A DNA stretch of 64,000 bases from Ichthyophis bannanicus (lineage: Eukaryota > Chordata > Amphibia > Gymnophiona > Ichthyophiidae): contig JAWIIG010000038.1 in NCBI GenBank assembly GCA_033557465.1, positions 3,063,501-3,127,500 of the forward strand. Reading direction: 5' to 3'. Of this stretch, positions 19,501 through 30,240 are shown one piece after another. Position numbers and translations under genes: made by a program. Numbering within the stretch: position 1 is the first letter of the stretch; each line of letters begins with the position of its first letter. A model generated the notes under the pieces. It was not told the DNA's origin, searched no databases, and saw nothing but the letters and a program-made list of their open reading frames with translations.

Positions 19501-21060
19501 ATGCTGAATCACCAGCTGGCATAGAATACCAGATACCCCCCATGTGCTGTGGGACTAGACCTATCATGGAAGGAGACATTGTGCCCAAGGAGTCAAAAGG
19601 CCCCTCCAGGTTGCAGCTGGGGTGCCGCCTGAGGCTTGTGAGCTTTAGGTTTACGCTGGCCTTGCCCTGTCCGTTGGCCTGTTGGCCCTGTTGGAGAGCT
19701 GGGAAGGCTGGGTACTGGGGATAGTTTCCATAAGCCTTCCTCTTCTTTGGGTAAACGGGCTTTCTCCCCAAAGCCTTCCGTCGGGAAGGGTCAGCGGGCT
19801 TTCTGGAGAGCCCGGTCCTGGTCAGGAACTGGGACTCTAGCTCGGCAGCCTTGTCCATCATGGGCTTGCCAAGGAGATTTTCCTCCTGGCAGGGGACATC
19901 AACCAACTTGTACTGAATCCATTGCTACAAGTCAGAGGACTGTAGCCAGGCCTGGTGGCGGGCACTTATGCCCACTGTAGCTGCTCTGGCCACCAACTCA
20001 AAGCCATCATAGGCTGCACAAGTGATGAACTTGGAGCACTCCTTGACCAACGAGGTCAGGGTCCAGAACCGCTGAAGAGGTTCCTCCGACAGTCCAGCCA
20101 AGAACCAGCAAGCATCCTCGTCATGTCCCACAAGTATATGCCCATATACAATTGGTAAGCCTGGATTTGGCTGACGAGCATCGAGCCCTGGTAGCACTTT
20201 CTGCCCACGGCATCCAGGAGGCACCGAGGAATGTGTCTTCTGGCTCTTGATCTGGCACATGGCTGACTCCACCACCATGGAGCTATGAGGCAGCTGTGCT
20301 TACTGGAACCCAGGGCTTTTGCGGACTTGATACATGGAGGTGAGTCATCTGCTTATGATCGGCACAGAGGCCGGGGATTCCCACATGCGGAAGAGAAGCT
20401 GTTTCAAGATAGGGGGATCAGACACTATGAGTGCCTCCTTCAGAGGGGCCTCATACTGGAGGATCTTGAGATCCTCTACCTGAGGCTCCTCCTCGTACCT
20501 GACTAAATCCAAGAAGGAAACGGGGACCTGCATTGGTCCTCTGGAAGAGAGGGGTCCAAAGGGACATCCCGATGGAGGGGGGTATCAGGGGACTCATCAT
20601 CAATCTCCCACTCCGACTCCAAGTTGGAGGAGACCTCGAGGACCCTCTGGGCATCGGGACCTCGCTGGGTCAGCAGTGCCACGAGGCCTCCAGAGCCCTT
20701 GTGCTCTGACCCAGAGGCACTGGCAGGGAAAGTCCTCTGCCCCAAACAGGACCGGGACCGGTGCCAGGAGATGTCTTCAGGCTGGTGGCACTCGAGGGCC
20801 GGCTCCACAACTTCCGGTGACCCCCTTGCAGTGGAGGGGCCGGTGGTTCGGACCAAGCATCGATTTCCACTGCTGGGCCAAGAAAGCAGCAAGGCTGCGC
20901 TCGAGAGCTGACATTCTGACCTTGAGGCCAGAGGGCTCTGCAGCCACTGGCATGGGCACCAAGGACATCAGGCCCATTGCCGGACCCGTCAAAGGGATGT
21001 CCTTAACGAGGATGGGCTCGGGAGACTGGAATTGGTCTCCCGATGCCAATGGCATTTTCT
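19500..21060 (-). pseudogene. DIRS-3 gag-like ORF1, main part
   Basis: Minus 19403-19906 gives MVDVPCQEENLLGKPMMDKA, matching the DIRS-2 gag VDVPCRGENLFGKPMADKA. Minus 19925-20278 gives HQAWLQSSDL and EPLQRFWTLTSLVKECSKF. Minus 20345-20533 gives LKEALIVSDPPILKQLLFRM. Further upstream the sequence is low-complexity, as in the other gags here. Interrupted by frameshifts. Confidence 0.82.
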
Positions 21061-21282
21061 CTGCTCCCGGACATCACCCTTGCAACGCACCAGGGGCTCC
21101 AATGCTGGTGACTATGGGCCTTACCGATGGTTCCAGCATCATTGTCTGATGATGCCACTGACGATGCCCAGCTATTTGGGGGACAGCCTTCAGAGGACGA
21201 TTCCTGGTCCAATGCCCCACAACCTCAGTGTCTTAGATCGGGTACATCTGTCACACGAGGCCAAGGCCACCATGGTATAGGC

Positions 21283-21669
21283 CAGGGGTCACCAACCTGC
21301 GGCTCGCGGGCCGCATGCGGCCCATGAGGTCCCTTCGTGCGGCCCGCGAGGCTCTACCCCGGTTAACATTACGTGCGGCCCGCCAAGGAATCCCGCCATT
21401 GTATCCACACGCTCGCAGCTCACCGACGACCACCTGCAAGCGTCCCTTCTCCTGTCAGTGTCATCTGTGAAGCCGGACTTTAAGCGTTTGTCTGCTAGCA
21501 TGAATCATCAGCCATCTCATTAAATTCAATAAAGGTGATCAGCCATTGTTTTCATAATTTTGCGTTTGTTGTTTTTTTTCGCGGGGGCGGGGAGAAGGGG
21601 GGTGCGGCCCGCGAGGCTCCCGGTAGTCGGCTGTGCGGCCCGCGGCCCTCTGGAGGTTGGTGACCCCAG
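21283..21669 (+). mobile_element. hAT MITE, 387 bp, with 8-bp target duplication
   Basis: The ends are caggggtcaccaacc (21283-21297) and its complement with one mismatch (ggttggtgaccccag, 21655-21669). It is flanked by the 8-bp direct repeat gtataggc (21275-21282 and 21670-21677). 8-bp duplications and CAGGGG-type ends are typical of hAT elements. GC-rich ends surround a central remnant of a transposase 3' end, so this is an internally deleted derivative. It lies inside DIRS-3. Confidence 0.93.
21410..21523 (+). pseudogene. hAT transposase C-terminal remnant
   Basis: A 38-codon frame ends at TAA 21521-21523. It contains LTDDHLQASLLLSVSSVKPD and ends NHQPSH. This resembles the C-terminal LTD-HL---L-lA-S---P---L end of hAT transposases and of the host genes derived from them (ZBED5/GTF2IRD2-like). 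Only this last exon-like piece remains between the terminal repeats. It carries no catalytic residues. The strand tells the orientation of the parent element. The family assignment is by pattern only. Confidence 0.65.
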
Positions 21670-21848
21670 GTATAGGCTCTGCAGGTGATGCTGGGGCCGA
21701 GACGGAAGCCTTGCCAATATAGACTCTCATTGCTTCTCATGGTTCTTCCACCCCTTGCTCATCATTTGCTGACAGAGCCCACAGGAGGAATCATTGTGTT
21801 TAGCACTGAGGCACCGGAGGCAGCAGTCATGCGGATCCATGCAGGTCA

Positions 21849-22034
21849 AGCACAGTTACTTACCTGTAACAGGTGATCTCTGGGAACAGCAGGAATAAAT
21901 CTTCACATATGGGTACGTCAGTACCGACGGAGTCTGCGCGGGAACGCTTCCCAGCATCCAATCAAAGAGCTTTTGGAAGCATCCCACCACGCCTGCGTGC
22001 TGCCTTCCCGCCTTTCCCAACTGCCTCTCCTCAG
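21849..22034 (-). repeat. DIRS-4 left (3') terminal repeat
   Basis: Bases about 21902-22034 are an almost perfect inverted copy of 30241-30370 (shared gcgggaacgcttcccagc, tttggaagcatcccacca and ctttcccaactgcctctc). This is the best-preserved pair of DIRS ends in the window. The outer part holds the palindrome acctgtaacaggt. Confidence 0.92.
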
Positions 22035-22119
22035 TTAAGTTTTAAAGCTGAGACAAAGAGAGAGAGAGAGAGGAAAGGAAAGATAGATAGAGATACAACT
22101 CCTGGGGAGGTGGGTGGGT

Positions 22120-22216
22120 TGTGAAGACTTATTCCTGCTGTTCCCAGAGATCACCTGTTACAGGTAAGTAACTGTGCTATCTCCAGGAACAAGCAGGAAT
22201 GAGTCTTCACATATGG
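22120..22216 (-). repeat. DIRS-4 internal complementary region
   Basis: Complement of the left terminus to about 22178, followed directly by complement of the right terminus (atctccaggaacaagcagga). The pairing with the outer ends is nearly perfect. Confidence 0.92.
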
Positions 22217-23076
22217 GGACTCCCAAGTTAAGATGCCTGGAGTCCCAGCATGTCATAGGTTGGAACATGCTATTCCCCACAACACCAGGCATCCTGAGGA
22301 TGGAGGGTAGGAGTTGAAGAAAGAAAGGTGCTGTGGAACAGCTAACTTAGCATAGGACTGCAGAGAAGGAGTCCATGTGTAGATGATAATTATCATCAAT
22401 GATATTGAAGAAATATTGCAATATGGACCTCCCCTAACAGGATTACAAAGCAGTGAGGAGGTTCATGGAATCTACTGGGGAACCCAGTAGAGGAACCTCA
22501 AGGATGACCTCACTGTGAAGTGGAGTTAATAAACCTGTAGGAAAAAGAGAGGAGGTCAGATTCCTGAAAGGTAAGAGGGGACCCCGGTGAGAACTGGGGT
22601 AGTACCTAAACCGGTGGGCCTTCAGCGGAAGGCTTTATGATAAAAGCCAAACTCTTTTGGCGACAGAGTGGCTCACCCTTGGGAGCAAAAAGAGAAGGCC
22701 GACTGGATTGTACAAACAGGCACAGTCCTTGTGGGAGGAAAAGGTATGGAAACCCCTTGTATCCCAAAAGAAAGGACAAACGCCTGAGGCGTTAGAGCCT
22801 GTGATTAGCTGAAGATCCGCAATGTCTCTCCTAACTGGGGTCAGCTAGGAGAGATACTGGAACATGGAGAGCTTCAGAGGTACCTAAACCTTAAGGTTAT
22901 GGTGGAAGTTGTTAACTACCACAAAAGTGGTTGTGAGTGTGGAACCCCAAACATGCTGGATAACATAGGTATGGGTAAAGCCCATCTGTCAGAATCATAT
23001 AGCTATATGAGCCTGGACAGTCAGGTAGATAAATGCAGGATACCTATCTACCAATAGTAAATATCTCGACAGATAC
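22217..23076. other. DIRS-4 non-coding stretch, left of CR1-B
   Basis: About 860 bases in the place where the recombinase gene would be. Neither strand shows a frame matching recombinase or RT motifs of the other DIRS copies. It begins with the same acatatggg-actccc sequence that follows the ICR in DIRS-2 and DIRS-3, so it is part of DIRS-4. It ends in a short ta/tat microsatellite where CR1-B inserted. Confidence 0.6.
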
Positions 23077-23191
23077 ATATATATATCCAAGGGTTGCAGA
23101 GCAGAGATGGCATCCATCTGTCCAAGAAAGGTCAACACATCTTTGGTAGTAGACTGGCTAATCTACTGAAGAGGGCTTTAAACTAGATTCG

Positions 23192-24571
23192 TTGGGGATG
23201 GATGAAGAAAGCCCCCAGGTAAGTGAAAGCCCCCAGGTAGGTGATACATTAAATACCTTTATGGAAATGGGTAACAGGGGTAACACATGGAAAGCAGTGT
23301 GTATTAATGCCCGTAGCATGGGAAATAAGATCCCTGAAGTTGAAGCTTTGGTGGGAGTGGCTGACTTGGATTTAGTGGCAGTTACAGAAACATGGTTCAC
23401 AGAAAACCATGACTGGGATGTAACTATACCTGGCTATACTTTATTCAGAAAGGACAGGGTAGGAAGAAGGGGAGGAGGAGTGGCACTATATGTAAAAACT
23501 ACTATTAAAGCTTTGGAATTACAGAGCTTAAAAGGGAGAGAGGAGGCATTGTGGGTTAAACTAGAAAGAGGGAAAGAGAAATCTATTTGCATTGGTGTGA
23601 TATACAGACCTCCCTCACAAGAGGAAGAGGTGGACAGAGAGTTAATTGAAGACATACGCAGCATTGCTAGGAAAGGGGAAGTGCTACTGCTAGGAGATTT
23701 CAATATGCCAGATGTTGATTGCCACATTCCTGCTGCAGTATCATCTAGAAGTAAGGAGATCCTGGATTCTCTACAGGGACAACTATTCAGGCAATTGGTA
23801 ACAGACCCCACACGTGAAGGGGCCATACTGGACTTGGTGCTTACCAATGGTGAGAGTGTTTCTGATGTAGTGGGAGATCAGTTTGCATCCAGTGACCACC
23901 AGATGGTGTGGTTCAGTATTAGGACTAGGGCTGTTAGAATCCATTCCAAGGTGAAGATCTTAGACTTTAGGAAGACTAACTTTGCGAAGATGGGCCAATA
24001 CCTCAGGGAGTCGTTAGTGGGATGGGAACAGCTGGGGGATGTAGAAAAACAGTGGGCAAAACTGAAAGGGGGTATTTTAAAGGCAACCAACCTTTTTGTT
24101 AAAATGGTAAATAAAGGCAAAAGGAACAGGAGACCGCTATGGTTTTCGAAGGAAGTAGCTGAAAAAGTGAAGAAAAAGAGGGAGGCCTTCATGAAATACA
24201 AGAGATCACAGAGAGAGGAAGACAGGCATCTGTATTTGGAAAAACTTAGAGAAGCTAGCAAAGTAGTCAATAAGGCAAAGATTCAAAAGGAGGAGGAAAT
24301 AGCCAATGCAATAAAATGGGGGGATAAGACATTTTTCAGATATATTAGTGAGAAGAGGAAGGGCAAAAGTGGTATTGTCAGACTCAAGGGTGCAGGGGGG
24401 GAATATGTAGAAGCTGATAAGGATAAAGCGGAATTGCTTAACAAATATTTTTGTTCTGTGTTCACAGATGAAGAACCAGGAGCAGGACCTCAGAAAACAC
24501 ACCCACAAATAAGAACAGAAGCGAGGGATATCTTGAACAATTTTCAGAAGACTGTGTTCGTGAGAAACTAG
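23192..24571 (+). pseudogene. CR1-B ORF2, endonuclease part (frameshift at its end)
   Basis: A 459-codon open frame. The AP-endonuclease motifs are in order: INARSMGNKIPE, VAVTETWF, GVIYRPPS, LLGDFNMPDVD (catalytic region) and FASSDHQMVWF. After residue about 270 comes the basic linker (NRRPLWFSKEVAEKVKKKRE) that leads to RT. The frame ends at 24571, while the continuation is in the next frame from about 24541. The break lies in a T-run near 24541-24544 and looks like a single-base deletion. The endonuclease would nick the target DNA for target-primed reverse transcription. Apart from the frameshift the domain looks sound. Confidence 0.92.
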
Positions 24572-26058
24572 CTCAACTTAAAGTAGACAAAGCGATGGGA
24601 CCGGATGGGATACACCCTAGAATACTGAGGGAACTTGGGGACGTTCTAGCAACTCCACTGACTGACCTTTTCAATGCCTCGTTGGAGTCGGGAGTAGTGC
24701 CAAAGGACTGGAGAGAGGCTCATGTGGTGCCTTTACACAAAAGCGGAAGTAAGGATGTGGTTGAAAACTACAGGCCGGTTAGTTTAACTTCAGTGGTGAG
24801 TAAATTATTGGAAACGCTGCTGAAAGAGAAAATAGTGAGGTTTCTGGAGTCCGGCGGATTACAGGATCCGAGGCAGCATGGATTCACCAGAGGCAGGTCT
24901 TGTCAGACAAATCTGATCGATTTCTTTGACTGGGTGACCAGGGAGTTGGACCGAGGGAGAGCTCTAGATGTGGTGTATTTAGATTTCAGTAAAGCCTTTG
25001 ACACTGTTCCTCACAGGCGACTTATAAACAAACTGAGCACCCTAGGGATGGACCCTAAAGTTACTGCTTGGGTTAGAAATTGGTTGGGTGGGAGGCGACA
25101 AAGAGTACAAGTAAATGGAGCTCAGTCTGAGGAGAAGGATGTTACCAGTGGTGTGCCCCAGGGATCTGTCCTTGGTCCGATTCTTTTTAACATCTTTGTT
25201 AGTGATATAGCGGAAGGGCTGTCGGGTAAGGTTTGCCTCTTTGCGGATGATACCAAAATCTGTAATAGAGTAGACACCCAGGAAGGTGTAGATAACATGA
25301 GGAGGGATCTAGCTAAGCTTGAAGAATGGTCTAGAATTTGGCAGCTGGGATTTAATGTTAAAAAATGTAAGGTCATGCATTTGGGCTGCAGCAATCCAAG
25401 GGAGCAATACAGTATAGGAGGTGAAGTACTTTTGTCCACTAAAGAAGAGCGGGACTTAGGCGTGGTTGTGTCTGATGATCTTAAAGTAGCTAAACAGGTA
25501 GAAAAGGTGACGGCAAAAGCTAGAAGGATGCTTGGGTGCATACGGAGAGGAATGGCTAGCAGAAAAAAGGAGGTGATAATACCTCTGTATAAGTCTTTGG
25601 TGCGACCTCATTTGGAGTATGGTGTGCAATTCTGGAGACCGCACCTTCAAAAGGATGTGAACAGGATGGAGTCGGTGCAGAGGGTTGCTACTAAAATGAT
25701 TAATGGGCTTCATTATAAAGCATATGAGGACAGACTTAAGGATCTTAATATGTACACCTTAGAGGAAAGGCGGGATAGAGGTGATATGATTGAGATGTTT
25801 AAATACCTCCGTGGCATAAATGTTCAGGGAGAGAGCCTCTTTCAATTGAAAGCAAGTTCTGCTACGAGGGGACATGGGATGAGGGTGAAGGGAGATAGAT
25901 TCAGGAGTGATATGCGGAAATATTTCTTTACGGAAAGAGTAGTGGATCCGTGGAATAGTCTCCCAGTGGAGGTGGTAGAGATGAGGACAGTAACTGAATT
26001 CAAAAAAGCATGGGACCAACACAGAGGATCTCTAAAGGTAGAAAGTGGACTGTTGTAG
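24541..26058 (+). pseudogene. CR1-B ORF2, reverse transcriptase part
   Basis: About 505 codons are open after the frameshift. RT boxes are all present: KAMGPDGIHPRILRELG, VVPLHKSGSKDVVENYRPVS, QHGFTRGRSCQTNLIDFF, VVYLDFSKAFDTVPHRRL, SGVPQGSVLGPILFNIFVS and the catalytic LFADDTKI. The C-terminal domain runs to RVVDPWNSLPVEVVEMRTV and ends KVESGLL at 26058. This covers the whole polymerase. With the endonuclease frame it would form one ORF2 of about 950 residues but for the one-base shift. It is the source-like form of the fragment at 5528-6378. Confidence 0.92.
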
Positions 26059-26144
26059 TTGTTGTTATGGAAGGACAGACTAGATGGGCCTTGTGGTCTT
26101 TTTCTGTCATCATGTTTCTATGTTTCTATATAGATATATATATC

Positions 26145-27571
26145 ATATAGATAGATAGATATATGAGAATATATCTATAGTGAGATATGAAGGGCATAAA
26201 ATACACACAAAGATAGACATAGACATCTGTAAGATGTATGCTACCGATATGAATATATAGGCCTCTATATGGGTGTCTGCAATGAAGCAGACAGATATGC
26301 CTACAGAATGGTATTCACATAGGAAAATGTGGAGAGGAAAGACTCATCTAATAACAAGAAGGTGGAACCTACTTGAGAAGATATTTAGAGAATCTGTTCC
26401 CACTGGTTATGAGCTACAGGGATGCTAGGTAGTGAAAATAACCAGGACGGTTACGTGAAAAGCAGAGGATGATATCAGTCTGCATCCAGCAAGTCCCGAG
26501 TATTCTAGAACTCTAGCATGGTAAGTGAACAGAAGACGCATAAAAATGGGATACCATGCTGACCTGCTTTAGGGCAAAAAAGGTATCATGCGTTCTTACC
26601 ATGAGGACGAGCTGCAAGGAGAAGGCCTATGTCCTTTATATGAAAAAGGAGAACCTTTCTAGTCATGGGAGACATGACTGAAAAAGCCTTTTCCAACCAT
26701 CTAGGATAGCTATTGGAGAAAAAAAAACCATGCTCTCTAGAAAGGGCCCATAGTGGAGAGCTTCTCTGTAGAATTGCAGAGAGCATGATGCAGGAGAATG
26801 AGGAGATAGGTACTGGCTCTCCAGCAGCCAGTTCTATGTCAACTATGCTGCCAAACCCAGGGGAATGGAGATGGCAGAAAGAGAAGACAATCCAAGTCTG
26901 TAGTGAAAAGATTTCCAAGACAGATAACAGTACTGACTTGGAATCACTACTAAAACTAGACAGAAAGTTAGTGGAGGACAAATCTGGTTGCTGGTGGACA
27001 AGAACCAGTGGTCCCAACAGTAAGGCTCCTGCATAGGCAGCTGCTTGCTAGACAGCAGAAAGAATCTTACTGTTTGAAAACAGAAAGAACAGACAGAACA
27101 GGAGTAGAAAACTCTGGACATGTCTGATGAACTGCCTCAAAGCAAGATTGAAAAAGAGGAGGCAAATCAGAGAGGAAAACTCCGCACTGGAAAAGTAACA
27201 AAACTAGAGAGGCTGAAGAAAAAGCCCTCCAGTGAAGCAATACCGCTCTTACAGCTTGGTAAGAAGGTAAAGAGAATGGAGCTGAAGAAGACTTACAAAG
27301 TAGTGAGTCTACAGAAAGGAAAAAAGACATGCTGGCACAGGAACTATCATTTGATAGTGGTTAGACCTCTTTCCCTAGCAGGAAGAAGAGGAGAACCCTG
27401 TGCCCAATAGGCATGAACATCCTGACAGCTCATAGAACATAGAAAAAATGGATGTCTTTTGGGAAGAGATCCATGTCTAGGGTTTAGAATGAGAGCAGTG
27501 GATTGCCTCTATTGAGAAGAAGCAACTGCAGATTCTAACCCCCAGAGTCACAAGCATCTAATGAAGATTGA
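26145..27571. other. DIRS-4 non-coding stretch, right of CR1-B
   Basis: About 1.4 kb between CR1-B and the gag gene, starting in a tagata microsatellite. No RT or RNase H motif is visible on either strand. One long open frame (26586-27017 minus) shows no family resemblance. This is where RT-RH would sit in an autonomous DIRS. Confidence 0.55.
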
Positions 27572-28579
27572 TCAGAAACCCTGCAGTTGCTGGGTTTGCT
27601 GAGCCTGGTGAGAGGTTGAATTCTGCAGACCAGCACAATGTTTCCCCTGTTTAGGAACATCTGCAAGATGGGCAGATGATGCATAAAACCTTCTTCTCCT
27701 ATGGGAAGAAGATTTGGCAGGACATTTCCTACCTACTGGGACAGAAGAAGGTGCAGAACAGCCCTTAGGAACAGGTAAGTCAGTGGACAACTGAGTAACC
27801 TGACGTAAAGACTCCTTGTTGAAAAGATTGTCTCCAGTACAAGGAGTATGTCCCAGTCCTTGCTGTGCCCATTTGTCTAAGTCTGAAGCCTGGAGCCAGG
27901 CTCTACGTCGTGCCCCTATAGATATAGCAGAAATCCTGCTAGCAGACTCAAAAGAGTCTAGGGAAGCACGAGTAAGAAAGCAAGAGATACTCTGGAGATG
28001 CTTAAGCAGTGAAGAATAGCCTGCACTCTTGGACTCGGGAAGAGAAGGAGTCAAAAGATGTAATTGCTTTGTGATCTCCTCAAGAGATAGACTCATATAA
28101 AAAATATATGAGAGAATTCTTGCAGAAAGCATAGATGTCTGGAAGGTTTGACGTCCAAAGGCATCTAGTGTCTTAGACTCACGACCTGGCGGATAAGAAG
28201 AGTGCTTTTTCTTACTCTTTACCCGCCAAATTGCTGATTCCACTACTATGGAATGATGAGGTAGTTGAGTCTTCTGAAACCCTGGAGAGGGGGGCACCTG
28301 ATATAGAAGATCAATTGCTCTGGAAGGTGGGGGTACCTTTAAAGGTGCTTCCCACATTCCTAGAAGGAGATCCTGCAAGGAATGATGCAAAGGAAGCATT
28401 ATGTTCTCCTTTGCTTTGGTAGAAACAGAGCCTTGTGCAGGATCATGTCCAGGGACAGGAATGGCAAGGGATCTTGCTATATCCAGGAGGAAACTCTGAA
28501 AAGAGGGATCCCCAACAGGAATCTCCCTTGGACAGGTTAGATCTGAAGAACTAGCCTGAGCACCGAAAGAGCTATCCAA
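27572..28579 (-). CDS. DIRS-4 gag-like protein, conserved C-terminal part
   Basis: A 335-codon open frame homologous to DIRS-2 gag 12655-13785. Matching blocks: QDLLLGMWEAPLKVP for EQFLFRMWEAPAST, QLPHHSIVVESAIWRVKSKK for QLPHHSMVVESAMHRLKSQK, SYPPGRESKTLDAFG, and ARRRAWLQASDLDKWAQQGL, then a basic C-terminus with SSHRRRRFYAS. The true start is upstream: the N-terminal part lies at 28640-30016 in mostly the same frame, with interruptions near 28580-28680. It is likely a structural protein. An open gag in an element lacking RT is notable, but the upstream breaks mean it is probably inactive in this copy. Confidence 0.8.
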   Translation of the reverse strand: MDSSFGAQASSSDLTCPREIPVGDPSFQSFLLDIARSLAIPVPGHDPAQGSVSTKAKENIMLPLHHSLQDLLLGMWEAPLKVPPPSRAIDLLYQVPPSPGFQKTQLPHHSIVVESAIWRVKSKKKHSSYPPGRESKTLDAFGRQTFQTSMLSARILSYIFYMSLSLEEITKQLHLLTPSLPESKSAGYSSLLKHLQSISCFLTRASLDSFESASRISAISIGARRRAWLQASDLDKWAQQGLGHTPCTGDNLFNKESLRQVTQLSTDLPVPKGCSAPSSVPVGRKCPAKSSSHRRRRFYASSAHLADVPKQGKHCAGLQNSTSHQAQQTQQLQGF

Positions 28580-28639
28580 ATAGAAGATCCCTCATGGTGC
28601 AGTGTGGAATGCTTAAGGGATGGTCGCCGGTACTGGCTG

Positions 28640-30016
28640 TCAGGAGCAGCGACCATCATTACTACATTGTCCATGCCAGGTATCGACTCCAAGCTTGGTA
28701 TAGAAGGGAGCGATCCTGTTGGAAGAAGCATGGCAGGAGTTGGCCACGATGCTACTGTGGATGCCGGTACCGATGCTAATACCGGTACCGATGTCGGAGC
28801 CGAGCCCAACAGACATTGGAGCAGCCTTTGGCAGTTCAATCTGTACCGAGGTAACCGAAAACCTCCGGTCACTATCCTCGGTACCGAGTCTCCGGTATCG
28901 ATTGGTGTCGGTACCAACGCGTGTTGGTACCCAGTCCTCCAGACTAGAGATCGATTCTAGACTCGGCATCGAGGGCAAAGAGCCTGATGAGCGAAGCATG
29001 GAAGGCACCCACGACAAGGGTAATGTGGACATCGGTACCGACTTTGGTACCGTGTCTGATACCGGTGGAAGAAGGCCAACCAGCGGCAACTCAAACGGCC
29101 TCGGGGGAACCGAGAGTTGTGGATCCGAAGTATCGGAACCGAGCCTTGGGTACCGCCCGGAGCCGGTATCAAGGCGAGTCGGTACCCAGTCCTCCAGACT
29201 GGAGATCGATTCGAGACTCGGCATCGAGGGTAGCAAGGCTCTCGATGCACGTCTGGAGGGTACCGACGTCGGTGGTAGAATCGGCACTGGTACCGATAAT
29301 GGAAAGTCAGTCCGGAGGTTATCCACCGGTCCCAAAGGTACAGAGGATGCCAGATGACCATCCCTCACAAAAACTTGGTCTATTTCCGAACGATGAATTA
29401 TGCAAACAAATAGTAAAACTCGTTCACTGAAAACTCAAAATGGCATATCAAAATTAATATAAACTCAGATGATTCAGGAAATCTTCAAAACATTAGCTCC
29501 GTTATGACCATCCCCGGCGAGGAGTGTATCATCCAACACCAGTGCTGATGCCGGGGTATCGGTACTGCTCGAAGCGGATGCCACCACCAGACACGGCTCA
29601 GGTATGTTCTGTGAGGGGTGAACCCCAGGAACAACCTGAAACCCCTCAAAGGCTTTGGAGACCAAAGACTCCCGCTGGGGTTTTGAAGCCAGTGGGCCCT
29701 CGAGGGCAAGGCCGGAGCCGTCTACATGCTGTGCATGAGACCTACCACTCGAGGGCTGGCTAGTCTTGACAGACTGTTTGAGGGTTACCTGATCCTGTGT
29801 GGAAGAAGAAAGGGACGGTGCCCTGACGTTGGAGGGAAACCGTGTATCGAGGGAATCTCGATGTTGAAAACCTCTTCTCACAAAACTGTTGCCTGACAGC
29901 TCCGGAGGAAAAAGGTCAGGACCCAAGCAGGTTAGACACCAATATTGAGGGTCTAAAAATAAAGTTGTACCGCCACAGTCTGAACTTTTCTTGGAGGAAG
30001 TGGCTGGCGGTTCCAT
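28640..30016 (-). pseudogene. DIRS-4 gag N-terminal part with internal duplication and insertion
   Basis: Minus 29474-30016 contains a Cys pair, WCLTCLGPDLFPPELSG, equivalent to CCLRCLGPDHDP in DIRS-2. Minus 28640-29368 is proline/serine-rich and contains a repeat: LPSMPSLESISSLEDWVPTR occurs twice, from DNA units about 241 bp apart (around 28930-29000 and 29171-29241). Both pieces are in the same frame. They are separated by a 139-bp insertion with an 11-bp target duplication; insert plus one copy of the duplication is 150 bp, so the frame is kept after it. Frameshifts near 28640 separate it from the C-terminal part. Confidence 0.75.
29365..29503. mobile_element. 139-bp insertion in DIRS-4 gag with 11-bp target duplication
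   Basis: The direct repeat atgaccatccc flanks it at 29354-29364 and 29504-29514. The insert is AT-rich, unlike the GC-rich gag around it. It has no terminal inverted repeat, poly-A or tRNA box that I can see. The family is unknown; a target duplication of 11 bp would suit a retroposed fragment. Confidence 0.65.
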
Positions 30017-30240
30017 GAAGGAAAAAGGAGGCCTGAAAGGCTTGAGAAACCGTGAAACACTATGAAGAAAAAATATCCCTTGAAAAAGGAGATTTCACAG
30101 GAAAAGAAAAGAAAAGAAAACACTGGCGATACTGGTGACGTTGGGGAGACAGCCGCGACCACAAGAAAACTAAAGAAACAAAAAAAGAATTTTCTGCGGT
30201 GACAGGAGGACGTCCTGCCGGCTCCGCGGAAATTCGAAAA

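Larger units (their letters stand above)
21061..21848 (-). other. DIRS-3 gag N-terminal/leader region with hAT insertion
   Basis: Apart from the hAT MITE this is the poorly conserved N-terminal gag region of DIRS-3. It ends at accggaggcagcagtcatg (about 21810), which corresponds to the gag Cys-cluster region of DIRS-1 (2577-2600) and DIRS-2. The sequence resumes at 30401 beyond DIRS-4. Confidence 0.7.
23088..26133 (+). mobile_element. CR1-B copy 2: nearly full-length CR1 LINE in DIRS-4
   Basis: Starts in the last part of ORF1 (DGIHLSKKGQHIFGSRLANL near 23110-23185, the final SGNH block with Asp-x-x-His). It then has a complete endonuclease and RT, and a 3' end of catgtttctatgtttctat. It is flanked by atatatatatc on both sides (23077-23087 and 26134-26144); this is consistent with a target duplication but low in complexity. 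Orientation is opposite to DIRS-4. Confidence 0.9.

Noticed and set aside
26586..27017. 143-codon minus-strand frame in DIRS-4
   Set aside because: No DIRS or other protein motif; probably chance.
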